Assembly (NCBI RefSeq): GCF_900096915.1
Contig: NZ_FMYK01000001.1
Coordinates: forward strand, 310,001 to 374,000
From: Acinetobacter marinus
GTDB lineage: Bacteria > Pseudomonadota > Gammaproteobacteria > Pseudomonadales > Moraxellaceae
Length of the DNA: 64,000 nt
Direction: 5' to 3'
In this document: piece after piece, positions 45,188 through 54,720 of the stretch
Position numbering within the stretch: position 1 is the first letter of the stretch
How the letters are laid out: each line of letters starts with the position of its first letter
Made by a program: the position numbers and the translations under genes
The notes under the pieces: generated by a model
What the model saw: only the letters and a program-made list of their open reading frames with translations
The model's database searches: none
What the model was told of the DNA's origin: nothing

Positions 45188-46381
45188 ATGAATACTTATG
45201 TACAAACCGAACAACCTGCATTGTCTGGAGGTTGGGTTTGCGTCATTGCTTTGGCGCTGGCAGCGTTTATTTTTAATACCACAGAGTTTGTGCCTGTGGC
45301 ATTACTCAGTGATATAGCAGCCAGTTATCAGATGACCACCAGTCATGTGGGTATCATGCTGACCATTTATGCGTGGATCGTGTCCTTGACCTCGATTCCG
45401 TTGATGTTGCTCACTCGCAATATGGAGCGCAAACAGTTGTTACTTGGCGTATTTGCGCTGTTCGTACTGAGCCATGTGCTGTCGTATTTTGCGTGGAGCT
45501 TTTCCGTCCTCGTCATTAGCCGTGTCGGTATTGCGCTCTCGCATGCGATTTTCTGGTCGATTACGGCGTCTTTGGCGGTACGTGTTGCACCTGCAGGTAA
45601 AGAAACTCAAGCACTGGGCTTGCTTTCTACTGGCACAGTATTGGCGTTGGTACTCGGTATTCCGCTTGGACGTCTGGTCGGTGAATATTTTGGCTGGCGT
45701 GATACGTTTGCCTTAATTGGCATCTGTGCAGGACTTACTGCGTTTGTGTTGTTCCGTGCTCTACCGAATGTGCCGAGTGTCAATACAGGTTCACTGAAAA
45801 GCCTACCGATGCTGATGAAGCGCCCTGCGTTGGTGATGATTTACTTGATTACCATCTTGGTGATTACTGCGCAATTTACCGCATATAGCTATATTGAGCC
45901 GTTTATCATGCAGGTGGCGCACTTTAGCTCACAGCAAACCACGACTTTGTTGTTGATTTATGGGGCTGCGGGTATTGTTGGTTCGATTTTGTTTAGTCAG
46001 TTTAGTCAGCGTCTACCAAAAGCCTTTCCGATTTTTGCCACAGCGTGTTTGGCATTGTGTTTATGTACCATTTTGCCGATGAGTCAAAATCTGTATGGCT
46101 TTAGTGTGGTAACGATTTTCTGGGGCATTGGCATCATGAGCTTCGGTTTAGTCTTACAATCTTTTGTGCTCAAATTTGCCTCGGATGCAACGGATTTGGC
46201 AATGTCTTTACTTTCATCACTGTACAATATCGGCATTGGTGGCGGTGCGTTGCTTGGAAGTGTGGTCAGTATGCACTATGGTTTGAACTATATTGGCATC
46301 ATTGGTGGGGTGATTGCACTGTTTGCAGTAGCGCTGATGATGTATACCGTGAATCATCAAAGCACACAGCACATCAGCTAA
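45188..46381 (+). CDS. sotB: MFS sugar efflux transporter, SotB-like
   Basis: A 397-residue MFS protein with 12 membrane segments, strikingly close to E. coli SotB, which exports arabinose and IPTG-like sugars. 'AAFIFNTTEFVPVALLSDIA', 'GIMLTIYAW', 'AIFWSITASLAVRVAPAGK' and 'TAYSYIEPF' are shared. ATG 45188 matches the family N-terminus; the frame opens 35 codons earlier, but that part is not MFS-like. The substrate is inferred from similarity. The 260 bases upstream are AT-rich without another gene. It ends at a strong terminator. Confidence 0.9.
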   Translation: MNTYVQTEQPALSGGWVCVIALALAAFIFNTTEFVPVALLSDIAASYQMTTSHVGIMLTIYAWIVSLTSIPLMLLTRNMERKQLLLGVFALFVLSHVLSYFAWSFSVLVISRVGIALSHAIFWSITASLAVRVAPAGKETQALGLLSTGTVLALVLGIPLGRLVGEYFGWRDTFALIGICAGLTAFVLFRALPNVPSVNTGSLKSLPMLMKRPALVMIYLITILVITAQFTAYSYIEPFIMQVAHFSSQQTTTLLLIYGAAGIVGSILFSQFSQRLPKAFPIFATACLALCLCTILPMSQNLYGFSVVTIFWGIGIMSFGLVLQSFVLKFASDATDLAMSLLSSLYNIGIGGGALLGSVVSMHYGLNYIGIIGGVIALFAVALMMYTVNHQSTQHIS

Positions 46382-46400
46382 GCCAACGTCTCAGCATTAA

Positions 46401-46436
46401 AAAATCCTCAGAGAATTTAAACTGAGGATTTTTTTT
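46401..46436. terminator. Bidirectional terminator between sotB and the antiporter gene
   Basis: AAAATCCTCAG pairs with CTGAGGATTTT, with T8 on the plus side and TTTTTTAATG on the minus side, between convergent genes. Confidence 0.88.
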
Positions 46437-46497
46437 ATCACGATTGTTCAATATATGCGTTCAGATCAATGATCAAATCACTTGAAAAGATAAACTT

Positions 46498-48003
46498 TTA
46501 AAAATTATCTGGATTTTCCAGACGTTGCACTTCAGTTTCGACATCTTTGATGGTTTTCTCAGGATGCCCTGCATCTGGATTTTTCTTATCTTTCATCAAA
46601 GCACTTGGGTCATAAATGCTAATCACTTCATTGCCCTTACTGTCTTCTTCGATAATATACTGTACTTTGCGTAAATTCATGCGATGACACATACGCTGAT
46701 ACCAGCCCATCAAGCCTGTTTTCGGCTCATCAGGATTATAATAAAACGCATTCATCACCTGAGGCAGACCGAGTCCACACACTACACCTGAAAGCAATAC
46801 ACAGATAAAGGCATAGCCAATCAAAATATCGCTATACGGATGCAACACATCGAAGTTTGCCACAGCAAGAATCAATGCCAGCGAAATCCCGCCACGCACG
46901 CCACCCCACGACAAGATCGCCAGACTACCATTATAGCTTTTGCGAGCCACTGATGGAAAAAAAGCAAACGCAAGGAAGTTCGCTGCAAAACGTGACAAAT
47001 GCAAAATCAAAAAGGCAACCACACCACCAAGTACCAACTCTTTACTCAAATCAATAATGAATAATTCCAGCCCGATCAAGGTAAACAAGAACGCATTAAT
47101 GATGCCTTCTAAGGTATGCCAAAAATGATTAACCTCCTCAATATCTCGTGCAGCAACGACTTCATGCCACTTATTCCCAACTACTAAGCCAGCGATAACG
47201 CAAGCAATCGGTGCAGAGGCATTGGCGAACAGCGCCAGCAGATATGATCCTGATGCCAACACCGCTGTGGTCATGATCAGCGACTCCATCTCATGCTGTT
47301 GCTTGAGTACCCAGAGTGCTAGATTCCCCACTACCAGACCGATCAAGAACGCCACAAAGATTTCCATGAATAAATGTGACATCACATGACCCACGGTAAT
47401 ATGGTCGCCTTGAATAATATTCAAAATGGTCATAAACAAGGCAATACACATCGCATCATTGAACAGTGATTCGCCTTCGAGCTTGACCATCAAATGATGC
47501 GGTGCCTTGACCGAACTGAGTACGCCTTTGATGCCGATCGGATCGGTTGCGCCAAGTGCTGCCCCCAAAAGCAACAACACCAAAAGCTCGACCTTATGAC
47601 CGATGAGCCACTGAAAACCATACAGCAAGCCTGCAAAAAATACCGCACAAAACACCAACGCCAGACTGGCAAGAATGCCAATCGGTTTCCAATATTTCTT
47701 TAGATCAGAGACTTTGAACTTCAATGCCGATGCCATCAAAATGAAGCAAATCACGCCATTAATCAAAAAATCATAAAAGTTGAACTTGCGGACAGTCTCT
47801 TCAATTTTGTCAATATTGACACTAATAATGTCACTGCTATTAAACAGACTCGCCGCCCATTGCAATAAAAATACCAACAGCGCTGAGATAATCGGCACAC
47901 CAATCGCCGCAGGAAAATTTAAAATCTTTTTGTTAAATAATGTGGTGGAAATCGACAGCAAAAAGACCACTGTCAGTACTTGTAATAATAAATAACTGCC
48001 CAT
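46498..48003 (-). CDS. CPA1-family Na+/H+ (cation:proton) antiporter
   Basis: A 501-residue inner-membrane antiporter with about twelve membrane segments and a 90-residue cytoplasmic tail. The CPA1 motifs are plain: 'LGATDPIGIKGVLSS' and 'LEGESLFNDAMCIAL' hold the transport Asp/Glu residues (the ND motif is the 'FND' in the second), and 'WGGVRGGISLALIL' is the conserved Arg-containing segment. It should exchange Na+, or possibly K+, for protons in pH and salt homeostasis. The acidic C-terminal tail ('EKTIKDVETEVQRLE') is not conserved. It is convergent with sotB, apparently single. Confidence 0.92.
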   Translation of the reverse strand: MGSYLLLQVLTVVFLLSISTTLFNKKILNFPAAIGVPIISALLVFLLQWAASLFNSSDIISVNIDKIEETVRKFNFYDFLINGVICFILMASALKFKVSDLKKYWKPIGILASLALVFCAVFFAGLLYGFQWLIGHKVELLVLLLLGAALGATDPIGIKGVLSSVKAPHHLMVKLEGESLFNDAMCIALFMTILNIIQGDHITVGHVMSHLFMEIFVAFLIGLVVGNLALWVLKQQHEMESLIMTTAVLASGSYLLALFANASAPIACVIAGLVVGNKWHEVVAARDIEEVNHFWHTLEGIINAFLFTLIGLELFIIDLSKELVLGGVVAFLILHLSRFAANFLAFAFFPSVARKSYNGSLAILSWGGVRGGISLALILAVANFDVLHPYSDILIGYAFICVLLSGVVCGLGLPQVMNAFYYNPDEPKTGLMGWYQRMCHRMNLRKVQYIIEEDSKGNEVISIYDPSALMKDKKNPDAGHPEKTIKDVETEVQRLENPDNF

Positions 48004-48272
48004 CGTGACGTTCTATATGAAACAAAGTGTAATGACTCAGTATACACATCTCCTGTCACAGTTTTGTCAAAATTTTGCACAGTTAGATCAATATGAAACA
48101 TTTACAATTCACTTGGTATTGCACATCTTTTTTCATACATTAGCCCTATCAAAAATCTCAATAAATTAAGCATACTGACCGTAGATATTTTGATATTTTC
48201 CAAAATATTGGTGAAATACAAATCATTACTGCGTTTAAATAGCACACTTGCAACACTGAGGAATAAAAATTC

Positions 48273-48689
48273 ATGGCGAAATTTTCAGAAAACACCAACT
48301 TTAGCGCTAACGTGTCATTTTCACCACGCAAAGCAATTGCCTGTGCAACAGCATGTGCTGTCGTCGTGCTGTTATCCGCCTGTCAAAGCACTCAAACCAG
48401 TAGTCTAGCGATGCAAAAAGAAAATAATCAATATCAAATCACAGGCATGGGCAAAGACAAAATCACCGCACAAAACAACGCTATCAAAGCGGCTCAAAAT
48501 ACCTGTAAACGTGGCACGTCACCCGTGGTGAGCAATGAAAAATTGGTCTATAACGGTGTTGGCGATGAAAATACGGGCAAAATGATCAATCAAGCAGGCG
48601 CTATTGCAGGAATTTTTCTAGGAAAGGATGTCAACATCAGTCAAGACACCGACTATCAAGTGACCTTAGATTTTTATTGTCAGTCTTAA
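48273..48689 (+). CDS. Putative lipoprotein
   Basis: A 138-residue protein with a long N-terminal polar stretch (about 18 residues) before a hydrophobic segment and lipobox 'LLSAC' (Cys near residue 37), so it should be an envelope lipoprotein. The mature part of about 100 residues has 'ITAQNNAIKAAQNTCKRGTSP', recalling the repeat-helix start of YbjP/DUF-type outer-membrane-associated domains, and a glycine/alanine helix 'INQAGAIAGIFLG'. No family is firmly recognised. Two further Cys in the mature part could pair. A GAGGAA ten bases before the ATG supports the start. Convergent with the following gene. Confidence 0.7.
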   Translation: MAKFSENTNFSANVSFSPRKAIACATACAVVVLLSACQSTQTSSLAMQKENNQYQITGMGKDKITAQNNAIKAAQNTCKRGTSPVVSNEKLVYNGVGDENTGKMINQAGAIAGIFLGKDVNISQDTDYQVTLDFYCQS

Positions 48690-48783
48690 TCAAACTGCCT
48701 AAACTTGATGAGGTGTCGTAATGAGGATTTTGCGCTCAATCGTTGCGTAGAATCCGCTGTTGATTCGCAAGTAAAAAACCACA

Positions 48784-49209
48784 TTATCGATAGACATAGC
48801 AGACATCGAGCTGATTATCCTTGCGCTTTGCACAAAACCAAGCCCCTTCATCCGAACCTGAAATAATCTCGCCAGTCTGACGATCCCGATGATAATACAT
48901 GCCTTCATTGGCATCTTCATGCGACTTGCCTACTGTTGGCGCACATCCTTTGGCTTCATATTCTGGGCAGTCGGTTGGGTTACCAATATATGCCTCAGAT
49001 TGCCCAAAAGTAAGATGCATATATGAAGCACCTGTGCCAAAACCTGTGGCAATGATGCATCGTTGTGCCTTGCCTAGTTTGCCATGATTGACGCTGGCAC
49101 ATTGACCAATTTCATCTGGATAGTCATGGGCAAGCACCAATGTGCTAGCAAACAGCAAGCCTACAACGACACTGAGGCGCAAGCCAATATTGAATATTAT
49201 TTTTTGCAT
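48784..49209 (-). CDS. Secreted cysteine-containing protein
   Basis: A 141-residue protein with a Sec signal peptide ending near 'STLVLA-HDYP' (mature start about residue 28). The mature part has six cysteines ('IGQCASVN', 'AQRCIIA', 'PTDCPEYEAKGCAP', 'AWFCAKR', 'LDVCYVYR'), an even number suited to three disulfides in the periplasm or outside. No enzyme motif is visible and no family is recognised. An AAGGAG seven bases before the ATG makes the start secure. It lies between rhlB and the lipoprotein gene; their roles give no hint. Confidence 0.7.
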   Translation of the reverse strand: MQKIIFNIGLRLSVVVGLLFASTLVLAHDYPDEIGQCASVNHGKLGKAQRCIIATGFGTGASYMHLTFGQSEAYIGNPTDCPEYEAKGCAPTVGKSHEDANEGMYYHRDRQTGEIISGSDEGAWFCAKRKDNQLDVCYVYR

Positions 49210-49360
49210 CCTTCATCTCCTTGAAAAGTCGCACTGACCTATCTACTAGGATCAGAACAACAACGCTGAATCTTCGTACTAAACTAGCATAGCGCCAATG
49301 ATTGTACAAAGTGCCATGTGTAAACCACATCAGGCAGATCATCTTGAGCAACACAAATAA

Positions 49361-49386
49361 AAAAAGCATATTCTGAAATATGCTTT
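49361..49386 (-). terminator. Terminator after rhlB-like gene
   Basis: AAAAGCATATT / AATATGCTTTT forms a stem with a four-base loop, followed on the minus strand by a T run from the A tract at 49359-49365, 30 bases past the helicase stop codon. Confidence 0.75.
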
Positions 49387-49416
49387 TACTCATCATGTAA
49401 TCAACATGCGGTGCTT

Positions 49417-50568
49417 TTAACAATACCCATCCAGCCGTGTCAGAGGTAGCTTCTGCCCGATCGCTTTTTCAATATTTGGCAAGTTAAAGGCATCATCTTC
49501 CGATAAGAAGCTAATACTCACACCTTGCTCACCAGCACGACCTGTACGCCCAATACGGTGTACATAATCATCCGACTGCTCAGGCAAGGTAAAATTCACC
49601 ACATGCGACACGCCATCCACGTGAATACCACGACCTGCAACATCGGTGGCGATCATAATGTTGATACTGCCTTTCTTAAAATTATCCAGCATCTTGGTGC
49701 GTTTATCTTGAGAAATCTCACCCGAGAGCATACCGACTTTATAACCATCTTTTTTCAGACGATCGAATAGACGGCGCACTTGATCACGGCGATTGGCAAA
49801 GATCATGACTTTCTCAATCGGCTCATTCGCCAAAACATCTTCGAGTAAACGATATTTGTCTGAATTCGATACCATATAGACACGTTGCTCAACGTCGGCA
49901 TTGGTTTTCTTTTCAGGTTCAATTTCGACGGTGATCGGTTCGAATAACCAACGATGCGCCAAATTCAACACATCAATATTAAAGGTCGCTGAGAAAAATA
50001 AGGTTTGACGGCAATCTTTTGGCGGAGAATAACGCACAATTTTTTTCACCGCAGGGATAAAGCCCATATCGAGCATACGATCGGCTTCATCAATCACCAA
50101 AAATTCGATTTGATCAAGCCATACTTCTTTTTGCTCAACAAAATCGATCAAACGACCTGGCGTTGCCACCATGATATCGACAAAGTTTTGATCTAGACGC
50201 TTTTTCTGTACATCAAAATCCACACCACCAAGCAAAGTGACGATATGTAAATCAGTAAATTTGGTGAGCTCTTTGGCATCACTTTCGATCTGTAACGCAA
50301 GCTCACGAGTCGGTGCAAGAATCAAAGCACGAGGTTCACCACGAAAGCGATCTTGTTCGATCGGTTTATTCAGCAAATCATTAATGATACTAATCAAAAA
50401 TGCAGCGGTTTTGCCTGTTCCAGTTTGCGCTCGACCAATCGCATCATGACCGCCCAAAGTATATTTCAGCACCTTGTCTTGAATCGGCGTCATATGGGTG
50501 TAGCCCAACGCATCAATGGCACGTTTGAGTTTTGGGTGTAGCTGTAACTGGTCAAATCCACGGGTCAT
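49417..50568 (-). CDS. rhlB: DEAD-box ATP-dependent RNA helicase, RhlB-like
   Basis: A 383-residue DEAD-box helicase with a minimal core and almost no C-terminal extension. Motifs in order: Q motif 'MTPIQDKVL', I 'AQTGTGKT', Ia 'APTRELA', II 'DEAD' near residue 163, III 'SAT', IV-VI ending 'HRIGRTGRAGEQG'. The overall sequence resembles RhlB, which works with RNase E in mRNA decay, more than RhlE or SrmB, which have long basic tails. Identification as RhlB is by similarity; the RNase E contact site cannot be checked by eye. It follows dnaX on the same strand by 218 bases. Confidence 0.88.
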   Translation of the reverse strand: MTRGFDQLQLHPKLKRAIDALGYTHMTPIQDKVLKYTLGGHDAIGRAQTGTGKTAAFLISIINDLLNKPIEQDRFRGEPRALILAPTRELALQIESDAKELTKFTDLHIVTLLGGVDFDVQKKRLDQNFVDIMVATPGRLIDFVEQKEVWLDQIEFLVIDEADRMLDMGFIPAVKKIVRYSPPKDCRQTLFFSATFNIDVLNLAHRWLFEPITVEIEPEKKTNADVEQRVYMVSNSDKYRLLEDVLANEPIEKVMIFANRRDQVRRLFDRLKKDGYKVGMLSGEISQDKRTKMLDNFKKGSINIMIATDVAGRGIHVDGVSHVVNFTLPEQSDDYVHRIGRTGRAGEQGVSISFLSEDDAFNLPNIEKAIGQKLPLTRLDGYC

Positions 50569-50786
50569 AATTGAGTGCTTTTGCGACCAATAAAGGTCTT
50601 GTCCTTTGACTTAAATCGATAAAATTCAGAGTGCTTTATTAATGATGCCTAACAAACGGAAGTCACATCAATAAAACTTCGGCATTATACGCTGAAATTT
50701 CGCATGATGGGTTTTATTTCAGCGTTAACTTTTTACACACTAAAATCTTCCCTCCATTTTTAAAGAGGAAATTTAAAGATGGTAGC

Positions 50787-52862
50787 CTAGGTTTTTAATT
50801 TCAAATCAACCAGTTCCGCTTGGAATTGCGCTTGCAACTGTTTCACCACAATTTGCGAACGAATCTGCTGCTCTGCCACAGAATAGGCGTGTTGTTTACG
50901 CTGTTGTTGCAACTGAATCGGGCTATCTGAATCAAGCACTGTATCGCTCAGTTCAAGCTGTATATTTGGATTTAAAGCCGTTAAGGCTTCTTTTAGATCA
51001 GGTAAGAAATTCTGCAACATATTTAGATAATTCGATTCGATATGCAGGGTGCATTTGCCAGCAATTTCACCTTGCATCACGCCACGTTGCGCCAATTCTT
51101 TGACCGCTGGTGACAATGCCGACTGACGAATCCAATAATCCCATTTCGCTACATCCCACTCGCCCTCTAATGTTTGCTCTTGTGGCTGTAATAATGTGCG
51201 TGGATCATCAACGCTCAGTGTTTCGATTGGATTTGAAACTGCAACTTCTTCTTTTGGTGAAATAATCTGCTCTTGAGTAACTGATTTTACAGGCGTTGCT
51301 TGAGTATCTATTTCTTCTTTAAAATCATCTGGTTGAGTGGGTTCTGATTGAACTGATTCAGCTTCTAATTTTTCCTGTTGAATTTCTTGAGCATGTATTA
51401 ATTCTTGCGCTGTTTCGTTCTGCTGAATCGGTTCTTCAACATCTGTTTCAGATGAAATTTCGGTTTGTGCTTTAAGATTTAAAGCCGTTTCACTTTGCGT
51501 AGTATCAATAGAAGATTCAACTTCCTTTGTCTGCGCTAATTCAACGTCATGAGTTTCTAATTGTTGATTTTGTAATTCAACATTTTCATGTGCTAATTCA
51601 ATGTGCTGTCCATGATCTGAATCATTACCTTGATCTATAATCTGTTCTGAAATTTGTTCGTTGACTTGAGAAGTTTCAGTAATTTGCTGATTTAAATTTT
51701 GTTTACCCTGTGAATCAGCAATAACATTCTGTGCAATCGTTGTATGCTCAATTGTAGGCTGAATCACTTCATTGACGGACAAGGGACGAAATGCCAAAAG
51801 TCGCATGATGCACATTTCAAAGCCTTGCTCTGGTGTCAGTGCAAGGCTCAAATCTGCACGACCTTGTACCGCAATCTGATAATACAGTTGCAAATCTTGC
51901 GCTTGGATTTGCTTTGCCAGTTTCATTTTATAGTCAGCATTTTGAGCAGTCTGTGTATGATTCACATCGCCCAAAATCTGCATGACCGCCAATTCATGCA
52001 AAATCGAAATCAATTGTTCCAAAACATGCTGTACATCAATCGCTTGCTGACGCATATGTTGTACTAACTGCGCCACAACATTTTTTTGGTTTTGATGAAT
52101 CGCATTCAATAAATCAAAAACTAAGGTTTGATCAATCAGACCCAGCATGTCGATCACATCTTGCGTTGCCACCTGACCCTGACCATAGGCAATCGCCTGA
52201 TCGGTCAAAGACAAGGCATCACGAAGCGAGCCTTGTGCAGACTCGGCGAGTTGCCACAGTGCATCGGACTCATGTTCGATCTGTTCAGTATTTAAGATTT
52301 GATCCAGATGATGGAAAATTTCATCTTTGGCGAGTGGTCGCAAGGTAAACTGCAAACAGCGTGAAATCACCGTAATTGGTAATTTCTGCGGATCGGTGGT
52401 CGCAAATAAAAATTTTACGTGTTCAGGCGGTTCTTCTAAGGTTTTTAATAAGGCGTTAAAGCTATGCGTTGAGAGCATATGCACTTCATCGATCAGGTAT
52501 ACTTTATATCGACCTTGCGTCGGCGCGTAGGGTACATTTTCAAGCAACTCTCGGGTATCTTCGACACGTGTCCGTGACGCCGCATCAATCTCGATCAGAT
52601 CAATAAATCGTCCTGCATTGACCGATTTACAGACATTACACTGCTCACAAGGCGTTGCAGTCACACCAGTTTCGCAGTTCAAGCATTTTGCTAAAATCCG
52701 TGCAATGGTGGTTTTACCCACACCACGAGTCCCAGTAAACAAATACGCATGATGCAAACGCCCCCGTGACAAAGCACTACTTAATGCTCTCGACACATGG
52801 CTTTGTCCGACCAATTGACTGAAATTTTGTGGACGATATTTGCGTGCAAGTACCTGATACAT
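50787..52862 (-). CDS. dnaX: DNA polymerase III subunits gamma/tau
   Basis: Clamp-loader ATPase, 691 residues. Walker A 'GTRGVGKTT' near residue 45, the zinc site with four Cys around residues 64-79 ('CLNCE...CEQCNVC'), Walker B 'YLIDEVHML', and 'FATTDPQKLP' as sensor 1 are all present. Residues about 380-590 form a very Glu/Gln-rich low-complexity linker, then a C-terminal domain that would bind the polymerase alpha subunit. ATG 52862 gives the standard N-terminus MYQVLARKYRPQ; four codons upstream also read as an in-frame ATG start. No classical A AAA AAG slip site was found in the linker, so production of a short gamma is unproven. Confidence 0.95.
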   Translation of the reverse strand: MYQVLARKYRPQNFSQLVGQSHVSRALSSALSRGRLHHAYLFTGTRGVGKTTIARILAKCLNCETGVTATPCEQCNVCKSVNAGRFIDLIEIDAASRTRVEDTRELLENVPYAPTQGRYKVYLIDEVHMLSTHSFNALLKTLEEPPEHVKFLFATTDPQKLPITVISRCLQFTLRPLAKDEIFHHLDQILNTEQIEHESDALWQLAESAQGSLRDALSLTDQAIAYGQGQVATQDVIDMLGLIDQTLVFDLLNAIHQNQKNVVAQLVQHMRQQAIDVQHVLEQLISILHELAVMQILGDVNHTQTAQNADYKMKLAKQIQAQDLQLYYQIAVQGRADLSLALTPEQGFEMCIMRLLAFRPLSVNEVIQPTIEHTTIAQNVIADSQGKQNLNQQITETSQVNEQISEQIIDQGNDSDHGQHIELAHENVELQNQQLETHDVELAQTKEVESSIDTTQSETALNLKAQTEISSETDVEEPIQQNETAQELIHAQEIQQEKLEAESVQSEPTQPDDFKEEIDTQATPVKSVTQEQIISPKEEVAVSNPIETLSVDDPRTLLQPQEQTLEGEWDVAKWDYWIRQSALSPAVKELAQRGVMQGEIAGKCTLHIESNYLNMLQNFLPDLKEALTALNPNIQLELSDTVLDSDSPIQLQQQRKQHAYSVAEQQIRSQIVVKQLQAQFQAELVDLKLKT

Positions 52863-53054
52863 AACCTGTTGCATAAATGAATAGCCTTAAATCAACTTGC
52901 TTAGCATACCTTGTTTTTTATTGGCTTTCATTAACTAGATTGAGCGCTATAGACGACGTCACCATAATCCAAGAACAATCGCCTAAACCATGCACATTAA
53001 TCGATGAAAAGATACATTGAGAAAATGCTTTAGATTTCCATGTGATAACAGCGA

Positions 53055-53813
53055 TTAAATTGGGTTGGGCAATTCGACATAATGATGTGTCAGTTGGAAT
53101 TGCTCAGCTAAAGCCTTTGCTAATCGCTGTACGCCGTAGCGCTCCGTCGCATGATGACCCGCTGCAAAATAATCCACGCCATATTCTAAGGCTTCATGAT
53201 AAGTGCGTTCACTGACCTCGCCTGAGATATAGGCGTCACAATCTAAAGCGGCTACTTTATAAAGAAAATCCTGCGCACCGCCTGTACAAAAGCCAACTTT
53301 CTGAATGGTCGATTTGCCCGATGCAATATGAATCGGCTGTTGACCTAATACGTCGCTAATTCGCTGAGTAAATTGATCAGGTGTTAAAGCGCCATCCAGT
53401 TCACCAACATTACCAATTGGGAAACGCTCTGAACTGTCTAACGAACCTGTAATTTTAATGCCTAATAATTCTGCCAAAGCCGCATTATTACCCAGTGTTG
53501 GATGTGCATCGAGTGGCAGATGGTAGGCAATTAGAGATACATCTGCTTGCATCAGTTGTTTGATACGTTTACCTTTAATCCCTGTTAATGGGCTTGGCTC
53601 GCCTTTCCAGAAATAACCATGATGCACGATCAAGGCATCGGCTTTTAAATCTAGTGCTTGCTCGATCGCCACTTGAGAAGCCGTGACGCTACTGACCAAA
53701 TTTTGCACTTCAGCTTTGCCCTCGATTTGCAAACCATTTGGGCAATAATCTTTAAACTGCGAAACCTGTAAAGTCTGTTCGCACCACGCCAATATTTCTG
53801 TCAGTGTTGCCAT
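53055..53813 (-). CDS. Nif3-like dinuclear metal centre protein (YbgI family)
   Basis: A 252-residue member of the NIF3/YbgI family of hexameric proteins with a two-metal site, often labelled GTP cyclohydrolase 1 type 2 without proof. Family signatures: 'KDYCPNGLQIEG', 'ALIVHHGYFW' (metal-binding His pair), 'AYHLPLDAHPTLGNNAALA' and 'YFAAGHHATERYGV' (second His site). The ATG at 53813 is preferred over two in-frame ATGs (53822, 53831) because GGA lies just upstream and the family begins M-x2-L-x-EI. It may be a separate unit from the SDR operon, 119 bases downstream of it. Confidence 0.88.
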   Translation of the reverse strand: MATLTEILAWCEQTLQVSQFKDYCPNGLQIEGKAEVQNLVSSVTASQVAIEQALDLKADALIVHHGYFWKGEPSPLTGIKGKRIKQLMQADVSLIAYHLPLDAHPTLGNNAALAELLGIKITGSLDSSERFPIGNVGELDGALTPDQFTQRISDVLGQQPIHIASGKSTIQKVGFCTGGAQDFLYKVAALDCDAYISGEVSERTYHEALEYGVDYFAAGHHATERYGVQRLAKALAEQFQLTHHYVELPNPI

Positions 53814-53932
53814 TGTTTCCATCAAACTCATTTATATTACTGATAGTCTAACAATAATAAGCGTCTGTCTTAAAGTAAAACCTGCATACCGATCAAGGCT
53901 CGCTGAAAATCAAAGTGAAAATGACTGCAAGA

Positions 53933-54676
53933 CTAACTCAACTTATTGACAATACGTAGTGGCAAGACTTTCATCGCCAAACCAAGTGGCAACCATGGCC
54001 ATTTTGGCACGTAGGCTTTGACAGGTTCACTTTCAATGGTTTTCACCAAGATTTTACAGCCTGTTTTCTCATCCACTTCAAAAGGTAGTTTTTTCGCCCC
54101 CTCATTCAGCTCAGTACGAATATAGCCGGGGAAAATGGTAGAGACTTTGATCGGTGTATTGAGCAGTTCTGCTCGGATGCCTTCGGCAAGATGCGCAACA
54201 CCAGCCTTACTCGCCGCATAGGTCGACAAATGTTTTGGCAAGCCACGTACCGCACTCATTGATGAAATCACCACCAAATGTCCTGCATCTTGCGCACGGA
54301 AAATTTCCACTGCAGCTTCGCACTGCGCAAGCGCTGAGATAAAGTTGGTTTCTGCCGTAGCACGGTTAATGGCAAAGTTGCCCTTGCCAATGCGACGACC
54401 TTCACCCACACCCGCATTGACGATGATGCGATCTAGGTGCCCAAATTCCGCCTGAAAGGCTTTAAATACGGTAAAGACATCATCATAGTGAGTAACATCT
54501 AAGGTTTTAGCAATGACTTTGATGCCGAATTGGCTTTCCAGCTCTTGTTTCAGTGCATCTAGGCGCTCTTGACGGCGTGCACAAATCGCAAGGTTATAGC
54601 CTTTTTTGGCAAACTCACGTGCCATTCCTGCGCCAAGTCCTGAGCTTGCACCTGTGATTAAAATTGTTTTTGCCAT
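53933..54676 (-). CDS. SDR-family oxidoreductase
   Basis: A 247-residue classical short-chain dehydrogenase. The cofactor motif is 'TGASSGLGAGMA' near residue 9, 'VNAG' near residue 89, and the active site has Ser in 'VISSMSAVRG' and the YxxxK in 'YAASKAG'. Arg residues after the second strand ('CARRQERL') favour NADP. An AAGGA seven bases before ATG 54676 sets the start. It is the last gene of the dehydrogenase-phosphotransferase-phosphatase operon, 44 bases after the phosphatase gene, so it may oxidise or reduce a hydroxy/keto intermediate of that pathway. Confidence 0.88.
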   Translation of the reverse strand: MAKTILITGASSGLGAGMAREFAKKGYNLAICARRQERLDALKQELESQFGIKVIAKTLDVTHYDDVFTVFKAFQAEFGHLDRIIVNAGVGEGRRIGKGNFAINRATAETNFISALAQCEAAVEIFRAQDAGHLVVISSMSAVRGLPKHLSTYAASKAGVAHLAEGIRAELLNTPIKVSTIFPGYIRTELNEGAKKLPFEVDEKTGCKILVKTIESEPVKAYVPKWPWLPLGLAMKVLPLRIVNKLS

Positions 54677-54720
54677 GATTTGATCCTTAAATTTCAATGA
54701 TTTTGTTTAAAAATATTCAG

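Noticed and set aside
52075..52100. A7 run in dnaX as the programmed frameshift site
   Set aside because: It lies near residue 260, inside the ATPase region, not after domain III, and would truncate an essential part; codons are CAA AAA AAT rather than the known AAA AAG.
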